Source: Calditrichaeota bacterium AABM5.125.24
GTDB lineage: Bacteria > Electryoneota > AABM5-125-24 > Hatepunaeales > Hatepunaeaceae
Assembly: GCA_002127415.1 (NCBI GenBank)
Contig: MWJR01000167.1
Span: 1 to 19,591 of the forward strand
Reading direction: 5' to 3'
Length of the DNA: 19,591 nt
Positions 6,739 through 13,491 of this stretch are shown piece after piece. Position numbers and translations under genes: made by a program. Positions within the stretch are counted from its first letter, which is position 1; the number at the start of each line of letters is the position of its first letter. Under the pieces are notes generated by a model that saw only the letters and a list, made by a program, of their open reading frames with translations, did no database searches and had not been told where the DNA came from.

Positions 6739-7677
6739 ATGAGTTCCCCACCGGCCATACAGACTGAACGTCTGACCAAGCACTATCGACTGGGGGTGAC
6801 CAGACGGAAGATCGAGGCTGTAGTTGACCTCGATCTGGAAGTGGGGGAGGGTGAGATATTTGCCTTCATCGGTCTGAACGGCGCGGGAAAGACCACAACT
6901 CTTAAATTGCTCCTTGACCACGCCCGCCCCACCAGAGGCTCGGCGGCTATATTCGGGGTTAACTGCCGCGATCCCCGCGCCCGGGCTCGGGTCGGCTACC
7001 TGCCGGACCTGCCGCATTTTTACCGTTTCCTGACTGCCCGTGAGCTGATCGATTACTGCGGCAGGCTGTTCGGTATGAAGAGGTCTGACCGTAAGGAGCG
7101 CAGCCGCCGGCTGTTGGGTCTTGTGGGTCTGAGCGACAGGGCTGACGAGCCGCTCAAGGGCTTCTCCCGTGGGATGCTGCAGCGTCTGGGCCTGGCGCAG
7201 GCCCTGATAAACGATCCGGTCCTGGTCCTCCTCGATGAGCCGCTCGGGGGGCTGGACCCCATCGGGAGGGTTGAGCTGCGTGAGGTTATCTCCGGACTGA
7301 AGCGGGAAGGCTGCACCGTCTTCTTCAGCTCGCACATCCTCGACGACGCCCAGCGGATAGCCGACCGGGTCGGGATTATCCACCGTGGGAGGCTGCTGGC
7401 CTGTGGCAGCCTGGAGGATCTGCTCCTGAAGAACCCGGGTTGGGATGTCGAGCTTGAGGTGTCTGGTGATCTGGACCTGGAGGCGGTCTGCCGCCGGTAT
7501 GGCTGGCGTCAGGAGCTTAGTGATGGGCGCTGCCACATAGTCATTCCCGATGATGAGAGCCTGAAGGAGTTCTACGCGCTGGCTGCCAGCGGTCAGGTGA
7601 GACCGCAATCGATAGGTCGGCGGCAGGTCAATCTGGAAGAGGCCTTTATAGCCGAGCTGGATAGATGGCAGGGTTGA
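6739..7677 (+). CDS. ABC transporter ATPase, possibly PilH-like pilus transporter
   Basis: Cytoplasmic ATPase with Walker A GLNGAGKTT (45-53), a Q-loop region VGYLPDLPHFY with Asp90 where Gln or Glu is usual, ABC signature FSRGMLQRLGLAQAL (142-156), Walker B VLVLLDEP (161-168) and the H-loop SSHIL with His199. The fold matches the CcmA/NatA-type subfamily that pairs with ABC-2 permeases. A C-terminal extension of about 90 residues follows. The next gene overlaps it by 13 bases and encodes the permease. In Myxococcus xanthus, pilG-pilH-pilI encode an ABC transporter needed for type IV pili; position between pilins and minor pilins suggests the same role here. AGGAGG directly abuts ATG 6739 with no spacer, which is unusual, and no other start is available upstream before a stop. 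Confidence 0.9.
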   Translation: MSSPPAIQTERLTKHYRLGVTRRKIEAVVDLDLEVGEGEIFAFIGLNGAGKTTTLKLLLDHARPTRGSAAIFGVNCRDPRARARVGYLPDLPHFYRFLTARELIDYCGRLFGMKRSDRKERSRRLLGLVGLSDRADEPLKGFSRGMLQRLGLAQALINDPVLVLLDEPLGGLDPIGRVELREVISGLKREGCTVFFSSHILDDAQRIADRVGIIHRGRLLACGSLEDLLLKNPGWDVELEVSGDLDLEAVCRRYGWRQELSDGRCHIVIPDDESLKEFYALAASGQVRPQSIGRRQVNLEEAFIAELDRWQG

Positions 7678-8441
7678 ACCGTATCTGGGCGGTGGCACAG
7701 ACCACCTTTCGCGAGACCATCCGCAACAAGATACTGCTGCATATGGTCGGTTTCGCGGTAGCTATGCTTGGGCTGGCCTGGGTGGTGAGTAACTGGTCGA
7801 TTGGTGAACCTGACAAGATCATCACCGATCTCGGTCTTACCATCACGGTTCTGATCGGGGTTCTGATCGCCTTATTCGCCGGTATAGTCCTGGTTTATGG
7901 GGAGGTCGAACGCGGCACCATCCTGCCCATTTTAGCCAAACCGCTGCCACGCTGGGAGTTTGTGCTGGGGAAGTTCATCGGCTTTTCAGGGGCGGTGCTT
8001 CTCGTATATGTGGGGATGAACCTGATCCTGATTCTTCTTCTGGCGGCCGTTGGGCGCCCCATCACACCGCATCTGTGGCAGGCGATGTATCTTTCAATCT
8101 GGGAGATCGAGCTGGTGGTAGCCCTGGCTCTGCTGTTTTCATCCTTCAGCAATCCCAGCCTGAGCGCCCTATACACCATAATGCTGTATGTGGCCGGGCG
8201 CTTCAGCTTCGACATCAAGCTCTTTATAGACAGCAATCCGCTGGCACCTTCCCGACCGATACTGGAAGTGGTTTACGGCGTCATCCCGCACCTTTCATAT
8301 TTCAATCTGCGGCAGGCGGCCGTGCACACCCTTGATATACCGTGGGAACGGGTGGTCTGGCCAACCGTTTACGGTGTGCTCTACTGCGGAGTGGTGCTTA
8401 TCATTGCGGCACTGGCGTTCAGAAGCAGGGATTTAGCTTGA
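7665..8441 (+). CDS. ABC-2 type permease, possibly PilI-like
   Basis: A 258-residue inner-membrane protein with about six hydrophobic segments, for example LLHMVGFAVAMLGLAWVV (25-42), LGLTITVLIGVLIALFAGIVLVY in two parts (56-78), and a last helix near VVLIIAALAF. The stretch EVERGTILPILAKPLPRWEFVLGKFIG is the characteristic cytoplasmic loop of ABC-2 permeases. The start overlaps the ATPase stop by 13 bases and the stop overlaps the next start as TTGA, so the three genes are translationally coupled. It forms the channel for the ATPase. Substrate is unknown; export or assembly of a pilus component is an inference from context. Confidence 0.88.
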   Translation: MAGLNRIWAVAQTTFRETIRNKILLHMVGFAVAMLGLAWVVSNWSIGEPDKIITDLGLTITVLIGVLIALFAGIVLVYGEVERGTILPILAKPLPRWEFVLGKFIGFSGAVLLVYVGMNLILILLLAAVGRPITPHLWQAMYLSIWEIELVVALALLFSSFSNPSLSALYTIMLYVAGRFSFDIKLFIDSNPLAPSRPILEVVYGVIPHLSYFNLRQAAVHTLDIPWERVVWPTVYGVLYCGVVLIIAALAFRSRDLA

Positions 8442-9391
8442 CCCTCTGGCGTAAATACACCTCCATTGTTCTCTGGGGGGGGCTGGTGGCAGCATCTTTC
8501 TGGGTATTGCTGCTGCTTCAGCATCGGGTTGAGGCCATACAGGAAGAGAGGGCGGCCCAGAGTGAGCTGCTCTACGTGCCGGACTGGCGTGTGCTGCACG
8601 GTCTGGCCCTGGGTGACGACGCCACCGCCGCCGACCTGCTCTGGATTCGTAGCGTCTTCTACATATCAGCGCAACGGTTTCACGACGCGTATCACGAATA
8701 TCTTGGTGTGCCTCATCACCATCATGGACATCATCACGAGAAGGTGCATCACCATAATCATAAGCTGGACCATAAAGATATTCACCGGACAGACTCCAAA
8801 AGACCGGTTGAGCAGATTCCGGATTCGGTTGATTTCCTGGAGCTGGATTTCCGTAAGCATCCGCTGCTTCAGGGGTCACTATACTGGAATATCGGCAGCG
8901 AGGATGGTCGATACCTCTACCGGATGCTGGATATCGTAACCCGTCTCGACCCTCACTTTATAACCCCTTATGTGCAGGGGGCTATGAACCTGGCGCTGAT
9001 GGCAGGGCGCTACGAAGAGGCGCTGGATCTGCTTGAGAAGGGGACGGTTGAACAACCTGATCGGTGGGAGATGCCCTATTACCGCGGGTTTATTCGCCTG
9101 TTTTTTCAGAATAACAAGGTTGGGGCTGTGGAAGATATCCAGGATGCAGCTCTGAAACCGGATGCGCCGATCATTGTGGTGCAGCTGGCCGCGGCTCTGC
9201 AGATCGGCATCGGGCGGCGTGATCTGGCGGTCAGATATCTTCGAACCATCTACGAGATAACTGAGGATGAGAAGCTGAAGACCAAGATCAGGGATATGCT
9301 GCGGGTCTATGGCGGCGGGCCCAAGGCCGGCACGACCGCTCGAAAACCACAGGTCGGCAAGATGTTGGATTCACTTCTGGTGGAGCAATAA
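8438..9391 (+). CDS. Membrane-anchored TPR-like protein with His-rich loop
   Basis: The start chosen is TTG 8438, overlapping the permease stop as TTGA; the longer frame from 8342 only shadows the permease. The 317-residue protein has one N-terminal membrane helix (about 7-27), then a soluble domain. LGDDATAADLLWIRSVFYI (58-76) precedes a His cluster at 93-116 with 13 histidines (HHHHGHHH, HHHNH), then TPR-like helices from about 150 to 290, including ALMAGRYEEALDLLEKGT. The likely topology puts the soluble part outside the membrane. Coupling to the ABC genes suggests an accessory subunit, in the place PilG takes in Myxococcus; I cannot confirm homology to PilG. The His cluster could bind Zn, Ni or Cu. 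Confidence 0.75.
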   Translation: MTLWRKYTSIVLWGGLVAASFWVLLLLQHRVEAIQEERAAQSELLYVPDWRVLHGLALGDDATAADLLWIRSVFYISAQRFHDAYHEYLGVPHHHHGHHHEKVHHHNHKLDHKDIHRTDSKRPVEQIPDSVDFLELDFRKHPLLQGSLYWNIGSEDGRYLYRMLDIVTRLDPHFITPYVQGAMNLALMAGRYEEALDLLEKGTVEQPDRWEMPYYRGFIRLFFQNNKVGAVEDIQDAALKPDAPIIVVQLAAALQIGIGRRDLAVRYLRTIYEITEDEKLKTKIRDMLRVYGGGPKAGTTARKPQVGKMLDSLLVEQ

Positions 9392-9392
9392 A

Positions 9393-10199
9393 ATGAGACA
9401 TATAAGACCAAACTTCAGTATTAAAGCGCGGCGGTCAGCTGGGCAGGACGGTGGTTTTACTCTTGTTGAGATAGCGATTGTCCTCTTCATAATGAGCATT
9501 CTGGCGGTCGTTGCCATCGTCCGCTTCAGCGGAACGGAGAAAGGGGCGATCCAGTCGGCCGCGCACCGGGTTATCTCGGATATCTCGTATGCCCAGGAGC
9601 TGGCGAAGACCAATTATAAGGGATCGGAGATCATCTTCACTCCCGCCTCAGGGCCGCCTCCAGGGGGATGCTTCGTGGCAAGTGTCTGTTACGGACCGAA
9701 TTCGCTTGAGGTGACCGCTCTGCGCGGGCTGCGTGACCGTGTGCTGAGTCGCTACCGACCAGGGCTGGCCTTTATTTCGTGGTATTATCGGAACGGTCCG
9801 ACGATGGCGCGTATTGTCGGGAAGGCGCCAATCCTCAGAGAGGCTGCGCGGGCGGTGCTGTTCCCGATCGCCATCCTCTCGATTCCGTTCGCTGGAGATG
9901 CTATTGCCGGCGGGGGCGGCGGCGGTGGTTCGCCGGGTGCGCCGAACAGCTATACCCTCCAATATCAGGATGGATCGCAGATTACAAACCCGCATGGGGG
10001 CGGCCCCTATGTCGTTCCACTGGGTGATCGGGTTTCGATAACCTCACCGCAGCGCACACTCCAGTTCGATTCCTCTGGTAAGATGAGTGTGGCCGGATAT
10101 GGGTGGAGCAGTAATCAGACTGTGATGGCGATCTGTATTCTGAATGATTCGGTCAGTATTATGATCGCCCGTCACACCGGCAAAGCGTGGATTCAATAA
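9393..10199 (+). CDS. FimT/GspH-like minor pilin with an internal CFI-box domain
   Basis: The prepilin signal ends at G21/F22 (GGFTLVEIAIV, Glu at +5), followed by the helix and SDISYAQELAKTNYKGSEIIFTPA, the usual FimT/GspH pattern in which this strand pairs with one like SYTLQYQDG. Here about 90 residues (91-180) separate the two strands. They read CFVASVCYG (93-101), LEVTALRGLRDRVL (105-118), FISWYYRNGP (127-136), PILREAARAVLFPIAI (146-161) and a Gly run (173-179). This matches the CFI-box module (CFIATAAYG, EVxxLRxFRD, YYxxSPxxA) that I know from C-terminal ends of other proteins. The frame then resumes a beta-rich pilin domain to residue 268. ATG 9393 follows GGAG by seven bases. FimT/GspH proteins help prime the pilus tip. 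The domain call rests on pattern memory. Confidence 0.85.
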   Translation: MRHIRPNFSIKARRSAGQDGGFTLVEIAIVLFIMSILAVVAIVRFSGTEKGAIQSAAHRVISDISYAQELAKTNYKGSEIIFTPASGPPPGGCFVASVCYGPNSLEVTALRGLRDRVLSRYRPGLAFISWYYRNGPTMARIVGKAPILREAARAVLFPIAILSIPFAGDAIAGGGGGGGSPGAPNSYTLQYQDGSQITNPHGGGPYVVPLGDRVSITSPQRTLQFDSSGKMSVAGYGWSSNQTVMAICILNDSVSIMIARHTGKAWIQ

Positions 10200-10654
10200 T
10201 GAACCGTCTGCTGAACAGCTTCAGGCGGCTTAGGGGGCGGCTACTCCGACCGCCGACCCGGATGGACGGCTACAGCCTGATCGAGATGGTGATGGTCATC
10301 CTGTTGATGTCGGTGGCTATTCCCGGTCTGGTCGGGTTGTATACCACCGTGCTCACCAACAGCCATAACGCCGAGATAATGACGGTGGCCGACCTGCTGG
10401 CTGTCGAGCAGATGGAGATTATATTTGCCGACAAGCACGGCAGCGGCTTGGGTGGCTACAACGCCATCAACAGCGGCAGATATTCCAGCGTGAACCCGAC
10501 CGGCTACTTCTCGGCTTACACCCGCACGGTCAACATCCAGACCATCAATGCGGGGCAGCCTTATGAGTATAAATTAATCACGGTGACCGTTAACCACCCC
10601 CTCATACCGTCTGTGGTTCTGAACGCCGCAGTACTTGACCATTCGGGACTTTAG
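10199..10654 (+). CDS. PilV-like minor prepilin
   Basis: ATG 10199 shares its first base with the preceding TAA stop (TAATG), a stop-restart junction; a GTG at 10187 is less likely. The leader is long and Arg-rich (24 residues), ending G24/Y25 with YSLIEMVMVILLMSVAIPG, Glu at +5. The rest (151 residues in total) holds AVEQMEII after the helix, as in PilV/GspI proteins. It sits between FimT- and PilW-like genes, the standard minor-pilin order. Minor pilins form the complex that initiates pilus assembly. Confidence 0.85.
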   Translation: MNRLLNSFRRLRGRLLRPPTRMDGYSLIEMVMVILLMSVAIPGLVGLYTTVLTNSHNAEIMTVADLLAVEQMEIIFADKHGSGLGGYNAINSGRYSSVNPTGYFSAYTRTVNIQTINAGQPYEYKLITVTVNHPLIPSVVLNAAVLDHSGL

Positions 10655-10664
10655 GGGGTTTACT

Positions 10665-11237
10665 ATGACTACTTCGCACCAAAGCGGCATATCACCAGGA
10701 GTTGAACGTCGCTTTTTCGACGCCGGCTTCACAATGATCGAACTGATAGTGGTTATCGTCATAACTTCGCTGGTGGCCGGTTTCTTCAGCCAGACCCTTG
10801 TTTCGTCGATTGAGATATATCAAGATCACAACCAGCGCAAGACGGCCCATATCGACGCCCGTCGCTCCTTCGACATGGTGCTTCACGACATGCGCGAGTG
10901 GCGGGATTGGAAACATAGTGTAGAAGCCGACCGTCTGGAGTTCGAGAGGATCAACCGCTTCGAACGGCAGTTGCTCTTCTTCAGCCGGATCTATTATGAC
11001 GATCTTAAGGTCAGGTATGATTTTGACACCGATGAGATGACTTACAGGCGCGATAACGATGGGGACTGGAGCAACGAATATTATCTGTTTAGACAGGGGG
11101 TTGTGCCGGGATCGTCGCAGTTCGACCTTACCACTACGTGTGGTACTGAGCGGATCACGCTCGAATTACGTCTTATAATCAACGGCAAGCCGATGCGGAT
11201 TCGCTCGACCGTCTACCCGCGCCAGCAGGGAGGTTGA
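10665..11237 (+). CDS. PilW/GspJ-like minor prepilin
   Basis: Start ATG 10665 is preceded by AGGGGG (10653-10658) at six bases and is preferred over an in-frame TTG at 10635 inside pilV. Cleavage is at G21/F22 (GFTMIELIVVIVITSLVAG, Glu at +5). The 190-residue protein then has a helix with RRSFDMVLHDMREWRDW and a beta-rich, Asp/Tyr-rich domain, as in PilW/GspJ proteins. Its stop overlaps the start region of the PilX-like gene. Predicted to be part of the pilus-initiating minor pilin complex. Confidence 0.85.
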   Translation: MTTSHQSGISPGVERRFFDAGFTMIELIVVIVITSLVAGFFSQTLVSSIEIYQDHNQRKTAHIDARRSFDMVLHDMREWRDWKHSVEADRLEFERINRFERQLLFFSRIYYDDLKVRYDFDTDEMTYRRDNDGDWSNEYYLFRQGVVPGSSQFDLTTTCGTERITLELRLIINGKPMRIRSTVYPRQQGG

Positions 11238-11239
11238 TG

Positions 11240-11710
11240 ATGAGCGCCCGAGGGAGATCGGCCTCAAGGGTGAAACGGGACAGCGCACGCGGCAACGTCC
11301 TGATTATGGGGATCGCCGTCATAACACTGCTGTCAATGTTCGGCGTGGTGATGGTTTCCCGGATGATAATAGACTCCAATATTGCTGCTCATAATGTGCT
11401 CGGCACGCAGGCGTTCTACCTGGCCGATTCCGGGATTCAAGTGGGGCGGCGTTATCTCTGGCTTGGCAACACAGCATCCGTTAACCTGGGAACCCACAGC
11501 ATCGGCAACGGGACAGTAACCGTTCAGGTCGACCGAACTACCGCATATTATGAGGGTTACGACGCAGGCGACCGGGAGAATGTTTACAGGATTACATCGA
11601 CCGCCACCGTGGGGCCGACCACCCGAGAAGTTGAGGAGCTGCGCTGGCGGGGTGGTGGCAATGACAAGAACATTATGTTCTGGCGGGAGGCTGTTGCCGA
11701 TGAGTTTTAG
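11240..11710 (+). CDS. PilX/GspK-like minor pilin
   Basis: The leader ends RG18/N19, followed by VLIMGIAVITLLSMFGVVMVS; there is no Glu at +5, as is usual for PilX and GspK, the pseudopilins at the tip. AFYLADSGIQVGRRYL is the conserved PilX_N pattern (A-x-Y-x-A-D/E-x-G). Length is 156 residues. ATG 11240 follows AGGGAGG (11227-11233) by six bases; in-frame TTG 11234 and ATG 11237 overlap the pilW stop and are less well placed. It closes the FimT-PilV-PilW-PilX series. No PilY1 adhesin gene follows, although one often does. Confidence 0.83.
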   Translation: MSARGRSASRVKRDSARGNVLIMGIAVITLLSMFGVVMVSRMIIDSNIAAHNVLGTQAFYLADSGIQVGRRYLWLGNTASVNLGTHSIGNGTVTVQVDRTTAYYEGYDAGDRENVYRITSTATVGPTTREVEELRWRGGGNDKNIMFWREAVADEF

Positions 11711-11750
11711 TCTGTTTGCCCTCATACCAGGGCGCAAAGGTCCTATGGTG

Positions 11751-11800
11751 GACCCGACAGTCTTGTCGGGTCAGGGTCGGGACGGGACAGGACTGTCCCG
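11751..11800. repeat. Two perfect GACA...TGTC palindromes
   Basis: GACCCGACA-GTCT-TGTCGGGTC (11751-11772, nine perfect pairs) and CGGGACAG-GA-CTGTCCCG (11783-11800, eight perfect pairs). They share the GACA-N4-TGTC core with copies at 1447-1514, while the outer stem bases change in pairs. Placed after the last pilin gene, they may also act as a 3-prime hairpin, but no T-run follows. Confidence 0.6.
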
Positions 11801-11835
11801 TATACGATTTTGATTTCATCCTGAACGAACGACTT

Positions 11836-12114
11836 ATGGAGTTACTTGATCTGCTGTTCAGCATCCTGCTTATTTTCGGGGTATTCCTGTTTCTGGTGGG
11901 AACCTTCTTCTTCTTTGTTCCCGCTCTGCTGGTAAAATGGAATGCCCTGGGCAACATCTGGATCGGCAATCCCGAATCGGCGGAGAGGTATGCCAGACTG
12001 TTCAGGAGGCTGTTCTCCGCTGATTATGCCATATTTGCCAACCATCGGATAACCGGCGGGATTATATGGGGGTTGTCCTCGGTCTTCCTTATCGTTTACC
12101 TCTTATATCGTTGA
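11836..12114 (+). CDS. Small membrane protein of unknown function
   Basis: From ATG 11836 a 92-residue protein with two hydrophobic segments: LLDLLFSILLIFGVFLFLVGTFFFF in two parts (3-27) and GIIWGLSSVFLIVYLLY (75-91), joined by a charged loop with NPESAERYARLFRRLFSADYAIF. A longer in-frame start at 11716 would run through the palindromes and is rejected. The ribosome-binding site is weak. I recognise no family. It may be the last gene of the pilus transcript or stand alone behind the palindromes. Confidence 0.55.
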   Translation: MELLDLLFSILLIFGVFLFLVGTFFFFVPALLVKWNALGNIWIGNPESAERYARLFRRLFSADYAIFANHRITGGIIWGLSSVFLIVYLLYR

Positions 12115-12519
12115 CGGATCAATGCCGGGTGATATGCCTCTGCATTGTCCGTCATTCACCGGAACATCACCTTATCCCGACGCTTCGAGATGGGCGGCTC
12201 CTGTGACGCCCACTACTGTTCGGCAGCCGCCGAGCGGTTTTCTCTTGGGTTTATGGAGGGATCGGTAGGCGGAGGCATCTCGCCGAAAAGAGTAGGGGCG
12301 ATGTTCAACATCGCCCCTACACCTGACCGATAAGCCACCCTGGAGATTCTACAGAGGCGAAGGTGACCGGGGCGTGGTCCTGCTGATAGGGAACCGGTTC
12401 CTCGAACAGCCGATCTTTGGGCTGCTCCCTTCCTCCTGGCGTGAGAGACTGTCCCGATGTGGCCCCGATTGACAGGGGTCGGTGGCCGGGTTCTGGCGAG
12501 AACTTGAGGAGAGTCCTGC
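12115..12519. other. Intergenic region with a palindrome and a possible coding remnant
   Basis: No complete gene is seen. A perfect 14-bp-arm palindrome lies at 12292-12320. After it, the plus frame 12296-12472 reads without a stop to TGA and gives a protein-like peptide (for example RGVVLLIGNRFLEQPIFGLL) with codon use like its neighbours, but it lacks a start codon because the frame is blocked by TAG inside the palindrome. It could be the tail of a gene broken by the repeat. The peptide matches no family I know. Confidence 0.3.
12292..12320. repeat. Perfect 14-bp-arm palindrome, TAGGGGCG family
   Basis: GTAGGGGCGATGTT, a single C, then AACATCGCCCCTAC: fourteen perfect pairs. The TAGGGGCG...CGCCCCTA outer part is a form I recall from dispersed REP-like or MITE-like elements in several bacterial groups. 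A related copy is at 12546-12565. Confidence 0.75.
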
Positions 12520-13332
12520 GTGAGTGCCCGTGAAACACTTATAGAGGGCGCACCGCCGTGCGCCCCTACATACTATGACCTTGATCGGCTGGTGGAACGG
12601 AGGATAGGCCGGGGAGGGCCGCCGGTGCTGCTCCTGCACGGCTGGGGTGGCGGGCTGAGGTCGCTGGATGCAATCGGTGAGCCCATAGCACAGCATAGGG
12701 AGGTGTGGTCGATGGCTCTGCCGGGGTTCGAAGGTTCGCCTGAGCCTTCCGAGCCGTGGGGAACCCGGGACTATGTGGAGGTGGTTAATGCGTGGCTCGA
12801 CAGGCGGGGGCTCGCTGGGACGGACGTCATCGCTCACAGCTTCGGCGGAAGGATCGGCATAGGTCTGGCGTCGAGGTATCCTGATCGGGTGGGCAGGTTG
12901 ATCCTCATCGCCAGCGCGGGGCTTAGGCCCAGGCGCACCCTTCGCACGCGGGGGAAGATCGTGCTGGCTAAAGTGTTGTCGCGGTTGTCGCGCGTTACGG
13001 GTGGAAAGGCGGGAAGCTGGCTGGAGGAGAGGCGGTATCGACTCGGTTCGGACGACTGGCGTTCCGCCTCCACGATTATGCGCGGCACGCTGAGCAGGGT
13101 GCTGTCAGAGGACCTCTCCAAAGAAATAGTGAAGATCGGGGTTCCGACCCTTCTGGTATGGGGTGAAGATGACCGGGAGACCCCCCTCTGGATGGGACGA
13201 CGAATGGCAGCGTTGATCCGGGGGGCTCGACTGGCGACCATTCCCCATGCCGGGCACTATCCTTTCCTCGATCGTCGAGGGGAGGTGTTATCGGAGGTAT
13301 GGCGTCATCTCGAGCTGCCAGCAGCCTGGTGA
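12520..13332 (+). CDS. Alpha/beta-fold hydrolase
   Basis: A 270-residue soluble hydrolase with a complete catalytic set: oxyanion loop LLLHGWGGG (37-45), nucleophile elbow AHSFGG with Ser107, acid in WGEDD (Asp217 or Asp218), and the base in HAGHYPFLD (His246). LPGFEGSPEP and the spacing fit the serine-hydrolase group that includes esterases and C-C bond hydrolases; the substrate is not predictable. The annotated start is GTG 12520, with GGAG upstream. The N-terminal residues include a palindrome, and in-frame GTG 12592 just before the conserved fold (VERRIGRGGPPVLLLHG) is a possible alternative. It is flanked by intergenic DNA and convergent with the next cluster, so it is probably a single-gene unit. 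Confidence 0.88.
   Translation: MSARETLIEGAPPCAPTYYDLDRLVERRIGRGGPPVLLLHGWGGGLRSLDAIGEPIAQHREVWSMALPGFEGSPEPSEPWGTRDYVEVVNAWLDRRGLAGTDVIAHSFGGRIGIGLASRYPDRVGRLILIASAGLRPRRTLRTRGKIVLAKVLSRLSRVTGGKAGSWLEERRYRLGSDDWRSASTIMRGTLSRVLSEDLSKEIVKIGVPTLLVWGEDDRETPLWMGRRMAALIRGARLATIPHAGHYPFLDRRGEVLSEVWRHLELPAAW
12546..12565. repeat. TAGGGGCG-family palindrome inside the hydrolase frame
   Basis: GGGCGCAC-CGCC-GTGCGCCC gives eight perfect pairs; the right flank CCTACA matches the family form, while the left flank (TAGA) has decayed. It lies within codons 9-16 of the hydrolase frame and is read there as GAPPCAP. Confidence 0.6.
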
Positions 13333-13348
13333 GTGTATAATGGTATTC

Positions 13349-13369
13349 CCTCAGTTCAGTGAACTGGGG
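13349..13369. terminator. Hairpin between convergent genes
   Basis: CAGTTCA-G-TGAACTG with flanking CC/GG extends to about ten pairs including one G-T. It lies between the hydrolase and the convergent exopolysaccharide cluster, where a bidirectional terminator is expected, but has no T-run on either side. Confidence 0.35.
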
Positions 13370-13491
13370 TGGTTCTGACACTCCTGGCCCCCAACGCAGG
13401 CGTTGTTCAGGATATTTAGTGATCCCCCTTGCGAACTTGCCTCCCTGGTAACCCGGACCATCCTGATCACACAATTCTGCTGACTGGCAAT

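Noticed and set aside
6610..7698. A 362-codon minus-strand frame opposite the ABC ATPase
   Set aside because: It is antisense to a gene with every ABC motif intact, and its own translation is Pro/Gln/Arg-rich without a recognisable domain.
8342..8437. N-terminal extension of the TPR-like protein from the in-frame ATG at 8342
   Set aside because: It overlaps the last 100 bases of the permease and gives a non-hydrophobic, Cys/Gly-rich peptide; TTG 8438 gives a clean membrane anchor and the TTGA overlap seen elsewhere in the window.
11716..11835. N-terminal extension of the small membrane protein from 11716
   Set aside because: It consists largely of translated palindromic repeats and lacks a ribosome-binding site.
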